From NCBI GenBank assembly GCA_003249035.1, contig QBMK01000020.1:1-64000 (forward strand): DNA of 64,000 nucleotides. Direction: 5' to 3'. Of this stretch, positions 46,111 to 56,922 are shown one piece after another (the stretch's first letter is position 1; every line of letters starts with the position of its first letter). Made by a program: the position numbers and the translations under genes. Under the pieces are notes generated by a model. The model saw nothing but the letters and a program-made list of their open reading frames with translations. It searched no databases and was not told the DNA's origin. This stretch comes from Pseudanabaena sp. GTDB lineage: Bacteria; Cyanobacteriota; Cyanobacteriia; Pseudanabaenales; Pseudanabaenaceae.

Positions 46111-46130
46111 CTTTACTAAATATAGTAAAG
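46111..46130. promoter_or_regulatory. Operator-like palindrome upstream of chlN
   Basis: ctttactaaatatagtaaag has perfect 8-base arms around aata, centred 130 bases before the chlN start. The size and AT content match a dimeric winged-helix regulator site, for instance of ArsR or MarR type. No T run follows, so it is not a terminator. Confidence 0.4.
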
Positions 46131-46217
46131 GGAATTAACTTAATCGATTGCTTAGCGATCGGACGATTGTTTGGATGCATAGCTTTGTCCCTTAGAGAAT
46201 TAGGGACTGGCTTTTAA

Positions 46218-47559
<1,342 letters not shown>

Positions 47560-47589
47560 GTTTATTTTTTAACCTCATCGAAGTAACTT

Positions 47590-49272
47590 ATGGAATTGAC
47601 TCTCTGGACTTACGAAGGCCCTCCCCATGTGGGGGCGATGCGAATTGCTACCGCCATGGAAGGCGTGCATTATGTGCTTCATGCACCGCAGGGCGATACC
47701 TATGCCGACTTGTTATTTACGATGATCGAGCGTCGCGATCGCAGACCGCCTGTAACTTACACCACTTTTCAAGCCCGCGATCTCGGTGGAGACACCGCTG
47801 AAATGGTGAAAACTTCGGTGCGCGAAGCCTATGACAGATTTAAGCCTCAAGTCATGCTCGTTGGCGAAAGCTGCACAGCTGAGTTAATTCAAGATCAACC
47901 AGGCGGCTTAGCCAAGAGTATGGGATTGCCGATCCCCGTGGTGAGTTTAGAGCTACCTGCTTATTCCAAAAAAGAGAATTGGGGTGCAAGCGAAACTCTA
48001 TATCATCTAGTTCGGACACTCCTATTACCAGTTGTTCCTGCTCCAAACACACCACGTCCCAAGCGCGATCGCAATATTCGTCCTAAAGCAAACATAATTG
48101 GGCCAACAGCTCTAGGCTTCCGATGTCGTGATGATATTCGCGAAGTGATCAAGTTATTGGCGGAGATCGGCGTAGATGTCAATGTTGTTGCGCCAATGGG
48201 ATCGACACCAGATGACTTGCTGCGGATACCTGATGCCGATTTTAATATTTGTCTTTATCCAGAAATTGCGCTGACAACCTGTACTTGGCTCAGTCGTAGT
48301 TTTGGGCAGCCCATCATTAAAACCGTTCCCATTGGAGTTGGTGCGACTCGCGACTTTATTGCGGAAATTGGCAAAGTTGCCGATATTGATGTCAGCGCAG
48401 CTTTAGCGCGATCGCATGCTGATACTCTAGGTAACTGGGATGCAGCGCGGGTATCATCGGCCGCCGAAGTGGGCGCTTCGAGACTCCCTTGGTATTCCAG
48501 ATCAGTTGACTCCACCTATCTCACTGGTAAACGAGTTTTCATCTTTGGTGATGCGACTCATGTTCTGGCGGCAGCAAGGATGGCAACTGAAGAATTAGGC
48601 TTTACCCTCGTTGGTATTGGAACCTATAGCCGAGAGTTCGCGCGGGAAGTACGCGAAGTTGCTAAGAAGCATGGAATTGAAGCTGTGATTAGTGATGACT
48701 ATCTGGCAGTGGAAACTAAAATTGCTGAAGCCGCTCCAGAACTAGTGCTTGGCACTCAGATGGAACGACATATCGCCAAACGCTTGGGTATCCCTTGCGC
48801 GGTGATTTCTGCACCAATTCACGTTCAAGATGTGCCTGCTCGTTACTCACCACAAATGGGCTGGGAAGGCGCAAACGTGATTTTTGATAGTTGGATACAT
48901 CCCTTGATGATGGGTCTAGAAGAGCATTTGATTGGAATGTTTAAAGAGGACTTCGAGTTTGCAGAAGGACATATGAGCCATCTACATACTGCACCATCAC
49001 AAGAATCTCGTCGTGATCTATCTAGTGAATCAGTCGCTACTGATCATGCGATCACCTCAACAAACAGCTCTAATCAAGCCGTTCTCACACCTGTTGCTCA
49101 AGCAATTGAGGGTATTACTTGGAGTGCTGATGGTGAAGCTGAGTTGAAGAAGATTCCCTTCTTTGTTCGTGGCAAAATCAAGCGTAATACTGAGAAATTT
49201 GCTAGCGATCGCGGCATCACTTCGATCACTGTAGAAACTCTCTACGATGCAAAAGCCCAGATTGGTCAATAA
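47590..49272 (+). CDS. chlB: Light-independent protochlorophyllide reductase subunit B
   Basis: The NifK-like partner of ChlN, 560 residues. It begins [20 protein letters not shown], where the Asp ligand of the ChlB cluster in other organisms would be further on. It has [34 protein letters not shown] with the cluster cysteine, and [18 protein letters not shown]. The C-terminal 50 residues are the PCP_red domain ([20 protein letters not shown]), joined by a Ser/Thr-rich linker. The form matches the purple-bacterial/marine-cyanobacterial type. Start at ATG 47590 with weak ribosome site, 31 bases after the preceding palindrome. Confidence 0.95.
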   Translation: MELTLWTYEGPPHVGAMRIATAMEGVHYVLHAPQGDTYADLLFTMIERRDRRPPVTYTTFQARDLGGDTAEMVKTSVREAYDRFKPQVMLVGESCTAELIQDQPGGLAKSMGLPIPVVSLELPAYSKKENWGASETLYHLVRTLLLPVVPAPNTPRPKRDRNIRPKANIIGPTALGFRCRDDIREVIKLLAEIGVDVNVVAPMGSTPDDLLRIPDADFNICLYPEIALTTCTWLSRSFGQPIIKTVPIGVGATRDFIAEIGKVADIDVSAALARSHADTLGNWDAARVSSAAEVGASRLPWYSRSVDSTYLTGKRVFIFGDATHVLAAARMATEELGFTLVGIGTYSREFAREVREVAKKHGIEAVISDDYLAVETKIAEAAPELVLGTQMERHIAKRLGIPCAVISAPIHVQDVPARYSPQMGWEGANVIFDSWIHPLMMGLEEHLIGMFKEDFEFAEGHMSHLHTAPSQESRRDLSSESVATDHAITSTNSSNQAVLTPVAQAIEGITWSADGEAELKKIPFFVRGKIKRNTEKFASDRGITSITVETLYDAKAQIGQ

Positions 49273-49332
49273 AAACATAAATGAAGTTTGGTGTGTTGCG
49301 CCAAACTTCAAATAAACAATTATTTTTAATAG

Positions 49333-50244
<912 letters not shown>

Positions 50245-50249
50245 TCATC

Positions 50250-50280
50250 AAAAAAGCCCTCGCTAAGCGAGGGCTTTTTT
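50250..50280. terminator. Terminator of chlNBL and hicBA
   Basis: Perfect 15-base arms (50250-50264, 50266-50280) with A and T runs at the ends. It serves the convergent chlL and hicA genes. Confidence 0.9.
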
Positions 50281-50281
50281 A

Positions 50282-50488
50282 TTACAGTTCATCTTCTGTT
50301 AGTTCAGCTATCTTCATTAACGCCTTTAAAGTTCCGATCTTTAAATCCTGATTTTTGTGAACAGGAATAGAGATAATCTTGTTCTCACCTAGCTTTTCGT
50401 ATATATGGTGGCTTCCAGTAATTTTTTTGAGCGTCCAGCCTCTCTGTTCAACTATTTTACATAGTTTTTTGCCTGAGATTGACTTCAT
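50282..50488 (-). CDS. hicA: HicA mRNA interferase toxin
   Basis: A 68-residue HicA/YcfA-type toxin, an RNase with a double-stranded-RNA-binding-like fold. The catalytic His sits in KKITGSHHIYEK (GSHH), after GKKLCKIVEQRGWTL, and SIPVHKNQDLKIGTLKALM closes the fold. It follows the antitoxin gene with a four-base overlap. The module sits between pigment genes and is probably a stabilising or mobile element. Confidence 0.9.
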   Translation of the reverse strand: MKSISGKKLCKIVEQRGWTLKKITGSHHIYEKLGENKIISIPVHKNQDLKIGTLKALMKIAELTEDEL

Positions 50489-50688
50489 ACTGTAATTTCA
50501 ACTACCTTTGAAACAAGGTCTATTTTTTTGCTTTCATTAGCTACTTCTAACCAACCTTGTATGGCATCTTGCAGATTGCTCAGCAATTCATCCATGCTGT
50601 CGCCCTCTGTGATACAACCAGCGAGTGCAGGAACTTCAGCCCAGTAACCGCCTTCTTCAGCAGGATAAACAATTGCTTTAATTTTCAT
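50485..50688 (-). CDS. hicB: HicB antitoxin
   Basis: A 67-residue partial-RNase-H-fold antitoxin: IKAIVYPAEEGGYWAEVPAL and GCITEGDSMDELLSNLQDAI are typical. It lacks a long C-terminal DNA-binding domain, as in short HicB forms, ending after WLEVANESKK. Overlaps hicA by ATGA. Confidence 0.9.
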   Translation of the reverse strand: MKIKAIVYPAEEGGYWAEVPALAGCITEGDSMDELLSNLQDAIQGWLEVANESKKIDLVSKVVEITV

Positions 50689-50741
50689 TATGTATGTTGA
50701 GTTTCAGTCTCTGCATATTGATTTTATCTCAAGATACAAGG

Positions 50742-51326
50742 TTAGAGTTTCAGGTCAAACACATCCAAGGAAGAAGTTATATGCGATCGCGTAATTGCGT
50801 ACATCTTTACATCCCAAGTACGCTCTTTAGTGAAAACATAATTATGCAAAATCCCTTCAAACTGCATTCCAACTTTCTCTAAAACTCTTGCCGAACTTAT
50901 ATTTTCTACAGCGCAATAAGCTTGAATCCTGAGTAATTGCATTACATGAAAGCCAAAAGCGATCGCTACATTTACTGCCTCAGCCATCAAGCCTTGACCC
51001 CAATAATCCCTTGACAGTGTGTATCCTAGTTCTGCTCTTCGATGAACAGGTGTAACATGCAGACCACAAGTTCCAATTAATTTGCCGTTCCCCTTTTCTA
51101 CTATTCCCCAAGTCATTCCTGTCCCATCGCGATACATTTTAAAAACAAAATTGTTTAAATATTCATAAGTCTCATTAATTGTCTGATGTGCTTCCCATAA
51201 AGTGTAAGTACTTACTTCTGGATCATGGGCATAGGCAAAAATATCCGCAGCATCAGATATCTCCAGTTTGCGAAGAATCAAGCGTGGTGTTTGCAAAGTT
51301 AGAAATTGTTCTGCCAGATCTAGCAT
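50742..51326 (-). CDS. GNAT N-acetyltransferase (RimJ/RimL-like)
   Basis: Starting at ATG 51326 gives 194 residues (MLDLAEQFLTLQTPRLILRKL, the classic RimJ/RimL opening). An open extension upstream is rejected because it runs through a palindrome. The acetyl-CoA loop is visible as YTLSRDYWGQGLMAEAV (Q/RxxGxG/A type), followed by VENISSARVLEKVGMQFEG. It could acetylate a ribosomal protein or small molecule; substrate unknown. Divergent from hemF. Confidence 0.88.
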   Translation of the reverse strand: MLDLAEQFLTLQTPRLILRKLEISDAADIFAYAHDPEVSTYTLWEAHQTINETYEYLNNFVFKMYRDGTGMTWGIVEKGNGKLIGTCGLHVTPVHRRAELGYTLSRDYWGQGLMAEAVNVAIAFGFHVMQLLRIQAYCAVENISSARVLEKVGMQFEGILHNYVFTKERTWDVKMYAITRSHITSSLDVFDLKL

Positions 51327-51339
51327 AATTGAGGTTTTA

Positions 51340-51368
51340 ATAAAGTCAGTGCCTCGCGCTGACTTTAT
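51340..51368. other. Hairpin between GNAT gene and hemF
   Basis: Arms ataaagtcagtgc (51340-51352) and gcgctgactttat (51356-51368) pair with one G-T, centre ctc. It would lie in the GNAT 5' leader. It belongs by shape to the palindrome class seen at gene ends. Confidence 0.55.
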
Positions 51369-51571
51369 GGTATGGGTTAGCGATCGCGATATTTTGCTAC
51401 ACAATGCTTTACATTTGCCCCAGTCAACACAGACTAAATGTAAAGTATTTAACAGTGATATAGCAATTCTCTATGAGCTTAAGGAGTCTCAGCCTACGGG
51501 TGCGTCTTCTCAAACTTACAAACTCTTATAAAATTTTAAGTCCAACCTCTGAAAACTAATACGAAACGATT

Positions 51572-52594
51572 ATGACTATCGCCCCTGTCGCTCCTAGTAA
51601 GGTTTTACTCAAAGTTCCTGTTGACTCTAAGGCTCGCGTGAAACAGTTCATGCAGGGCTTGCAAGACAACATTTGCCAAGGTTTAGAAGAACTAGACGGC
51701 AAAGCAACATTTAAGCAAGATCAATGGGAGCGACCTGAAGGCGGCGGCGGACGATCTCGTGTAATTACCGATGGTGACTATTTTGATAAGGGCGGCGTAA
51801 ATTTTTCTGAGGTATTTGGCTCCCAGTTGCCCCCAGCTATTTTGCGCCATCACCCAGAAGTTGCAGGTGAAACATTCTATGCGACTGGGACTTCGATGGT
51901 GCTACATCCTAAGAATCCTTATGCACCAACAGTTCACCTTAACTACCGTTATTTTGAAGCAGGTCCAATTTGGTGGTTTGGTGGCGGACTTGATCTCACC
52001 CCTTATTATGGTTTTGGCGAAGATGCAAAGCACTTGCACACCACACTTAAAGCTGCTTGCGATCGCCATAATCCTCACTACTATCCTGTGTTCAAACAAT
52101 GGTGTGATGATTACTTTTACCTCAAGCATCGCGGGGAAACTCGCGGCGTAGGTGGTATTTTCTTTGACTACCAAAATGGCGAAGACGGACTTTACAAAAA
52201 CAGTAATGATTCAACAACCGCTCAAGTAATGAGTGACGAAGTCGGTGATGTGCCACGTACTTGGGAAGAAATTTTTGCCTTTGTTAACAGTTGTGGTAAT
52301 TCCTTCTTGACAGCCTATACCCCGATCGCAAATCGTCGCCGCAATATGGAATATGGTGATCGTGAGAAGCAATGGCAACTATACCGTCGCGGACGCTATG
52401 TAGAATTCAACCTCGTCTACGATCGCGGTACAATCTTTGGTCTGCAAACTAATGGGCGCACTGAATCAATCCTAATGTCATTACCTCCACTCGTGCGTTG
52501 GGACTATGACTATCATCCTGAGCCTAATACTCCCGAAGCTGAACTGCATAAAACCTTCTTGAAGCCTCAAGATTGGATTAACTGGAAAGCCTAA
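51572..52594 (+). CDS. hemF: Oxygen-dependent coproporphyrinogen III oxidase
   Basis: HemF oxidatively decarboxylates coproporphyrinogen III to protoporphyrinogen IX, using O2, in heme and chlorophyll synthesis. The 340-residue protein contains GGGGRSRVITDGDYFDKGGVN split over two conserved blocks, GSHP-like TGTSMVLHPKNPYAP, ending with FEAGPIWWFGGGLDLTPYYG and RRGRYVEFNLVYDRGTIFGL. Complete and typical. Close to chlNBL, consistent with a tetrapyrrole neighbourhood. Aerobic counterpart to the radical-SAM enzyme HemN. Confidence 0.96.
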   Translation: MTIAPVAPSKVLLKVPVDSKARVKQFMQGLQDNICQGLEELDGKATFKQDQWERPEGGGGRSRVITDGDYFDKGGVNFSEVFGSQLPPAILRHHPEVAGETFYATGTSMVLHPKNPYAPTVHLNYRYFEAGPIWWFGGGLDLTPYYGFGEDAKHLHTTLKAACDRHNPHYYPVFKQWCDDYFYLKHRGETRGVGGIFFDYQNGEDGLYKNSNDSTTAQVMSDEVGDVPRTWEEIFAFVNSCGNSFLTAYTPIANRRRNMEYGDREKQWQLYRRGRYVEFNLVYDRGTIFGLQTNGRTESILMSLPPLVRWDYDYHPEPNTPEAELHKTFLKPQDWINWKA

Positions 52595-52628
52595 TAAAAA
52601 AGAACCTCTTGAAGGGGTGCTTTTTTAT
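52594..52628. terminator. Terminator between hemF and the glycosyltransferase gene
   Basis: ataaaaaag ... cttttttat forms an A/T-flanked stem with imperfect inner pairing (aacctc/ggggtg). It overlaps the hemF stop and the minus-strand gene end. Confidence 0.65.
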
Positions 52629-54013
52629 CCAAGCCATTGGTGTCTTCCATATCGTACCCATTGCTCTATTAAACCTATAGCACTTACAACAACAAATAGC
52701 TGTAGAACTACCTCAGTTTTTTTTGTATTTATAGTTGTTAATATGTATGCCAGAAAGATGTAAAAGAAAGGAAGACTAAATGTAAATCTTGCAAGGCTAT
52801 ACAGTTTGTCAACTGTAAATAAATTGATGAGTATATGGCTTATTACGAAGCTTAAACAAAACCAGAAAACATAACTACTTATTAAGGGTAATGACTGGAT
52901 AGAATCTGGATATCCTATTTTTTGCAAACCCTTATTATTGAATTTTCTAACTATAAGATTTGTTAGATAAACTACCAATAATATAGAAGGGTACAATGAT
53001 AATATTCCCCAAAGTAGAGGAAGCTTAGGTACAAATATCTCTACACTAATTTTGTTTATAAAACTATATGTATAAATCAATATGTACACATGAAAAAAAA
53101 TAGGAAAGTACAATGCCATTTGTTCAAAAAGAGGATACTCTATTGATAAGAATATATTGGGATAAAATCCTAACTCCTTGCCCCATAGTTTTTGATCGTT
53201 AAATGGAGCTAGAAAATCTCCGCGTATCTGTAGGCAAATAAACCCATAAATGCCATAGCCTACAATTGTAGCCAATATAATTATTACGCTCAACTTAATG
53301 AAATGCTTGCGTGCTTGCAAACAATCTATTTGAGGTAGTCTTTCTTTAAAAGAATTTCCCAAAAGAGTATTTATTAGAAAAATCACTGTAACCGAAATTA
53401 GGCTAGAAAATATTAGTTGTAAAGATACAGGGCGAGTTAAAGACATTGTAACAACTACAGTAAAAGTAGCTATATACCTTAAAAAACTGTCAGTTTTTTT
53501 ATTGCTGATCAAATATATTAAGATAATGCTTAAAAAAGAAAATAGCCCCTCTGTATATCCGATAACTCTGAAAATTGATAGGGGAGATAAGGTGTGTACC
53601 AAAGTCAACAAAAAAGATAGTTTTGAATTTTTAGTAATCTTATGAAATAGATAAGATAGAGCAGGTATTGTCAGAACAAAAAATATTGACGAAATAACTC
53701 TTAGAGATATAACTGCTTGTTCAAAATTTTGAGGCTTAAATATATACCTTGTGATCCACCCAAGCATTGGATAAAACGCTGAGCATTGGTTAGAAATAGT
53801 ATTGTTTGCATATGCACTAACATCAAAGTAGTAACCAGCTTTCTCTAAGATTGCAGAGTTATTTGTAACCTCTTCCATAGATATGGCTGAAAAAAGCTTC
53901 TGGAATGTATTTGGTTCAATTAATGATGCAATTAAGAAGCAGGTTACAAAAGCTAACAATGAAAAAAAAGTTGCCTTAAATAATCCTGATAATTTAATTT
54001 CAATAACTGGCAT
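52625..54013 (-). CDS. GT-C membrane glycosyltransferase (PIG-V/Gpi18-like)
   Basis: A 462-residue protein with about 10-12 membrane helices. Landmarks of the PIG-V/Gpi18-like mannosyltransferase group: GYYFDVSAYANN, where Asp64 lies in the predicted first lumenal loop, CSAFYPMLGWITRY, and RVIGYTEGLFSFLSIILI. The sequence is much richer in A and T than its neighbours and has no HIP1 site, which points to recent acquisition. The substrate is probably a lipid-linked sugar used for surface polysaccharide or glycoprotein, but no other glycan gene is near. Confidence 0.65.
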   Translation of the reverse strand: MPVIEIKLSGLFKATFFSLLAFVTCFLIASLIEPNTFQKLFSAISMEEVTNNSAILEKAGYYFDVSAYANNTISNQCSAFYPMLGWITRYIFKPQNFEQAVISLRVISSIFFVLTIPALSYLFHKITKNSKLSFLLTLVHTLSPLSIFRVIGYTEGLFSFLSIILIYLISNKKTDSFLRYIATFTVVVTMSLTRPVSLQLIFSSLISVTVIFLINTLLGNSFKERLPQIDCLQARKHFIKLSVIIILATIVGYGIYGFICLQIRGDFLAPFNDQKLWGKELGFYPNIFLSIEYPLFEQMALYFPIFFHVYILIYTYSFINKISVEIFVPKLPLLWGILSLYPSILLVVYLTNLIVRKFNNKGLQKIGYPDSIQSLPLISSYVFWFCLSFVISHILINLFTVDKLYSLARFTFSLPFFYIFLAYILTTINTKKTEVVLQLFVVVSAIGLIEQWVRYGRHQWLG

Positions 54014-54131
54014 AGTAAAGCAAATTCTTAGTTTTCAAATTTGAATTTCAAAAAGATGATGTTTATTTATGAAAAACAACTTGTGATCTCTAGATTAGTA
54101 ATTAGAGCTATGGACAGTTAAGGAGGGATGA

Positions 54132-54191
54132 ATGCTGAAACGCCGATTTCATGCCGACCGAAAAGACGCAATTACGTCGATCACACTTTAG
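54132..54191 (+). CDS. Possible 19-residue leader peptide
   Basis: ATG 54132 lies 4 bases after a strong AGGAGGG (54121-54127) and codes MLKRRFHADRKDAITSITL, stopping at 54189. The flanks tggacagttaa (54111-54121) and ttagctgtcca pair, enclosing the ribosome site. It is upstream of livF/natE. Short and of unknown role. Confidence 0.35.
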   Translation: MLKRRFHADRKDAITSITL

Positions 54192-54263
54192 CTGTCCAGT
54201 GCCAAAAATGAATTTAACGTCGATTTATAGTTAAGATTTTACAGCGTAGGAGGAAATTATTAA

Positions 54264-54965
54264 ATGTTAGATATTAACAACCTAAGCGTTAACTATGGAG
54301 GGATTCAGGCGCTGCAAGACATAAGCTTATCGATCAATGAAGGTGAAATTGTGACCTTGATTGGCTCTAATGGAGCAGGCAAGACGACCACTTTACGGAC
54401 TATTTCTCGTCTTGTCTCACCGCGATCAGGACAGATTATTTACAGCGGTAAGAATGTTACGAATCTACGACCAGATCAAATAGTCAAAATCGGGATTGCT
54501 CATAGCCCAGAAGGACGACGAGTACTAGCAAGACAGACTGTACTGGATAATTTGGAGTTAGGAGCATTTTTGCGAAGCGATCGCTGGGGGATTAAAGCCG
54601 ATATCGAAAAGCAGTTTCAGATTTTTCCAAGGCTGGGTGAACGCCGCGATCAATTAGCCGGCACATTAAGTGGAGGCGAACAGCAAATGTTAGCGATCGC
54701 CCGTGCGGTGATGAGTCGCCCTAGACTGTTATTGCTTGATGAACCAAGCTTGGGACTGGCCCCACAGATTGTCAGAGAAATTTTTAAAACCATAGTTAAT
54801 CTCAATCAATCTGGGGTGACTATTTTATTAGTTGAGCAAAACGCGACTTTAGCTTTGCAGCACGCTAATCGTGGATATGTGATGGAGTCTGGGGTAATTA
54901 CGATCGCAGGGCAGGCATCGGATTTATTAGTTGATGAAAGAGTTCGTCAAGCATATCTAGGATAA
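54264..54965 (+). CDS. natE: Branched-chain/neutral amino acid ABC transporter ATPase (LivF/NatE type)
   Basis: A 233-residue ABC ATPase. Walker A is GSNGAGKTTTLRT, the signature LSGGEQQMLAIARAVMSRP, Walker B LLLLDEPSLGLAP, and the LivF-specific IGIAHSPEGRRVLARQTVLDN. In cyanobacteria the N-I system (Nat) uses NatA and NatE as ATPases. The other subunits (NatA-D) are not in this window, which is usual as Nat genes are scattered. The gene symbol is by similarity to LivF/NatE. Preceded by AGGAGGAAATT, a good ribosome site. Confidence 0.85.
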   Translation: MLDINNLSVNYGGIQALQDISLSINEGEIVTLIGSNGAGKTTTLRTISRLVSPRSGQIIYSGKNVTNLRPDQIVKIGIAHSPEGRRVLARQTVLDNLELGAFLRSDRWGIKADIEKQFQIFPRLGERRDQLAGTLSGGEQQMLAIARAVMSRPRLLLLDEPSLGLAPQIVREIFKTIVNLNQSGVTILLVEQNATLALQHANRGYVMESGVITIAGQASDLLVDERVRQAYLG

Positions 54966-55020
54966 AACCCAAAAGACAAGTGGCGGCGCGAAGCGCCGCC
55001 ACTTGTCTTTTGGGTTTTAT
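54962..55020. terminator. Perfect long palindrome after natE
   Basis: Perfect 28-base arms (54962-54989, 54993-55020) around the centre gaa. The left arm overlaps the natE stop codon. Confidence 0.85.
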
Positions 55021-55105
55021 TTTTTAATTTTCCTGAATTTGTGTTTTAACCAACACTTTTAGCGCACAATTTTAAGTAGATACCTAGCGCGTCAAATTGT
55101 TTTGT

Positions 55106-56194
55106 ATGATTGAGACCCTCAATAAGTTGCCTCGTTGGTTTTCTCTGGGCTTAACTTTCCCGTTAATTTTTCTAAACGGTTGGTTATTGCTATTGCTTGG
55201 TCGAGAATTGCAACCATTAGTCAGCATCCTGATCACAGCGACAGTGATTTCGTTTTTGCTAGATTATCCCATCCGCTTTCTGATCAAATTGAAGGTCAAT
55301 CGGGGTATTGCGGCGGGATTGGTAATTCTGATATTTTTCATGGTGCTGGGGACATTAGCAATTTTTCTAGTGCCTTTGATTTTGGCGCAGGCGAATGAAC
55401 TCATCGTCCGTCTACCGGAATGGATTAAGTCGGGGCAGCAACAGTTGCAAATTTTTGAGACTTGGGCGATCGCGCAACAATTACCGATTGATATTAGTAG
55501 CACATTCAATCAAGTTATCGAAAAGTTAACAGGTGTTCTACGATCGCTAACCAGCCAGCTTTTTAGTATTGTCTTTGGGGCGATCGGTAGTCTAGTCAAT
55601 ATCTTTTTGACCTTGATATTTTCGATTTTTCTCGTCATTCGTGGTGAATCCCTGTGGAATGGATTACTAAATTGGCTACCTCAGAAATGGAATGATCAGG
55701 TTCGCAATTTACTGCCTCGTAACTTTGAGCGCTTTATTGTCGGACAGGTGACTTTAGCTACAATCCTTGGTATTTTGCAAACTACAGCAATGCTAATCTT
55801 GGGAGTTCCCCTTGCCCAGCTTTTTGGCTTCGGCATAGGACTTGCGAGTTTAATTCCCCTTGGTGGCTCTAGCACGATTATCACCGTCAGCCTATTGATT
55901 GCTTTACAGAATTTCTGGCTTGGAGTGAAAGTTTTACTTGTCGCAGTAGCAATTATTCAAATTGTAGAGAATGTACTAGGTCCGCGTATTGTAGGAGAGT
56001 TAACAGGGCTAAACCCAGTATGGATGTTAATTTCCCTCGATATTGGCTTTAAGCTTAATGGTGTTTTAGGACTATTAGTTGCTGTGCCGATCGCAGGCTT
56101 TATTAAAGGTACTTTTGACACAATTCGCGGCGTGAATGGTTCCAGTAAAGTTGAGGCGATCGCCGAAGCCCACACCGAAGTTTCAATTAAATAA
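55106..56194 (+). CDS. AI-2E family transporter
   Basis: Starting at ATG 55106 gives 362 residues; the TTG at 55097 is less likely. The protein has about eight membrane helices: paired hydrophobic segments at the N-terminus, a periplasmic or cytosolic central helix (LPEWIKSGQQQLQIF), and the C-terminal signature PLGGSSTIITVSLLIALQ, then ENVLGPRIVGELTGLNPVW. Family members export autoinducer-2 or drive Na+/H+ exchange. Cyanobacteria carry several; substrate unknown. Palindrome follows. Confidence 0.88.
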   Translation: MIETLNKLPRWFSLGLTFPLIFLNGWLLLLLGRELQPLVSILITATVISFLLDYPIRFLIKLKVNRGIAAGLVILIFFMVLGTLAIFLVPLILAQANELIVRLPEWIKSGQQQLQIFETWAIAQQLPIDISSTFNQVIEKLTGVLRSLTSQLFSIVFGAIGSLVNIFLTLIFSIFLVIRGESLWNGLLNWLPQKWNDQVRNLLPRNFERFIVGQVTLATILGILQTTAMLILGVPLAQLFGFGIGLASLIPLGGSSTIITVSLLIALQNFWLGVKVLLVAVAIIQIVENVLGPRIVGELTGLNPVWMLISLDIGFKLNGVLGLLVAVPIAGFIKGTFDTIRGVNGSSKVEAIAEAHTEVSIK

Positions 56195-56239
56195 GTGAAA
56201 ACAAAAGGCGGCTCTTAGCGCCGCCTTTTGTTTACTTTA
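56194..56239. terminator. Terminator after the AI-2E gene
   Basis: aacaaaaggcggc pairs with gccgccttttgtt around tcttagc, with longer imperfect ends. It abuts the stop codon. Confidence 0.75.
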
Positions 56240-56297
56240 AGTTTTTGTAACGTATGCCCCAATCAATAAATATCCTGTTAATCTAAGTAAAAGAAAC

Positions 56298-56681
56298 ATG
56301 AGTAGCACTCAAGCGCCACTCATGTTTCGCTTTTACAGAACTACTGATAATTTTTGCATTATGAAGCGTTTTCGGGATGAATGGATTGATGAATGGTGTC
56401 AGGAAAATGGTTGGACTGACCTATTTGTTGAGCGTTGCTGCAATTATTGGGCTTTTCCTCCAAGCTCTGTGATGCCATTGCCGATACCTGACAAGACCTT
56501 ACGGGCGATTAAGAATGCCAAAGGGATGAGTGATGATGAAAAATCTTGGACATTTGCCGCGATCGCTATTTCCTGCCTAGCTTCAATATTTAGCTTTATT
56601 TTGAAAAATCCTCTGCCAATTACCTGTGCCTTCGGTTGTGTCGCTTTCATTGTCGGACAACTAGAAATCGAAGAATTTTAA
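56298..56681 (+). CDS. Hypothetical cyanobacterial membrane protein
   Basis: A 127-residue frame from ATG 56298; ATG 56361 (MKRFRDEWIDEWCQENGWTD) is the more typical start as the segment before is unlike a protein core. The middle has DLFVERCCNYWAFPPSSVMP. Two hydrophobic helices lie near the end (SWTFAAIAISCLASIFSFIL and ITCAFGCVAFIVG). I know no function; similar small proteins appear in cyanobacteria. Dispersed repeat B follows. Confidence 0.7.
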   Translation: MSSTQAPLMFRFYRTTDNFCIMKRFRDEWIDEWCQENGWTDLFVERCCNYWAFPPSSVMPLPIPDKTLRAIKNAKGMSDDEKSWTFAAIAISCLASIFSFILKNPLPITCAFGCVAFIVGQLEIEEF

Positions 56682-56812
56682 TTGAAACTTTATTATTGCG
56701 ATACTCGAAGCTCAAACTCATAGAACGGATGAACTTGAAGTATCTTTTTAATCTATTTCAGCATACTTGAGATTTTAGCGCAGAGCTTATGTTCTTGACT
56801 AAAATCTCAGGT

Positions 56813-56918
56813 TATACCAATTCACAAAAGTGTGACGACACTTTTATGAATTAAAAACCAAACCCAGTAAGGGTTTTAAAAACACAAAATGGCTACGCCA
56901 TTTTGTGTTTTGGTATTA
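56813..56918 (-). repeat. Dispersed double-hairpin repeat, copy B (inverted relative to copy A)
   Basis: Reverse complement of copy A at 7613-7717. It shares the core ccaaacccagtaaggg, two hairpins (about 56819-56842 and 56883-56911) and begins TATACCA and ends TGGTATT, giving terminal inverted repeats. Arms differ from copy A but keep pairing. It has no coding capacity. Confidence 0.75.
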
Positions 56919-56922
56919 TTGT

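Noticed and set aside
51327-51404. 26-codon extension of the GNAT gene
   Set aside because: It reads through a palindrome and lacks resemblance to the family; MLDLAEQF at 51326 is the family start.
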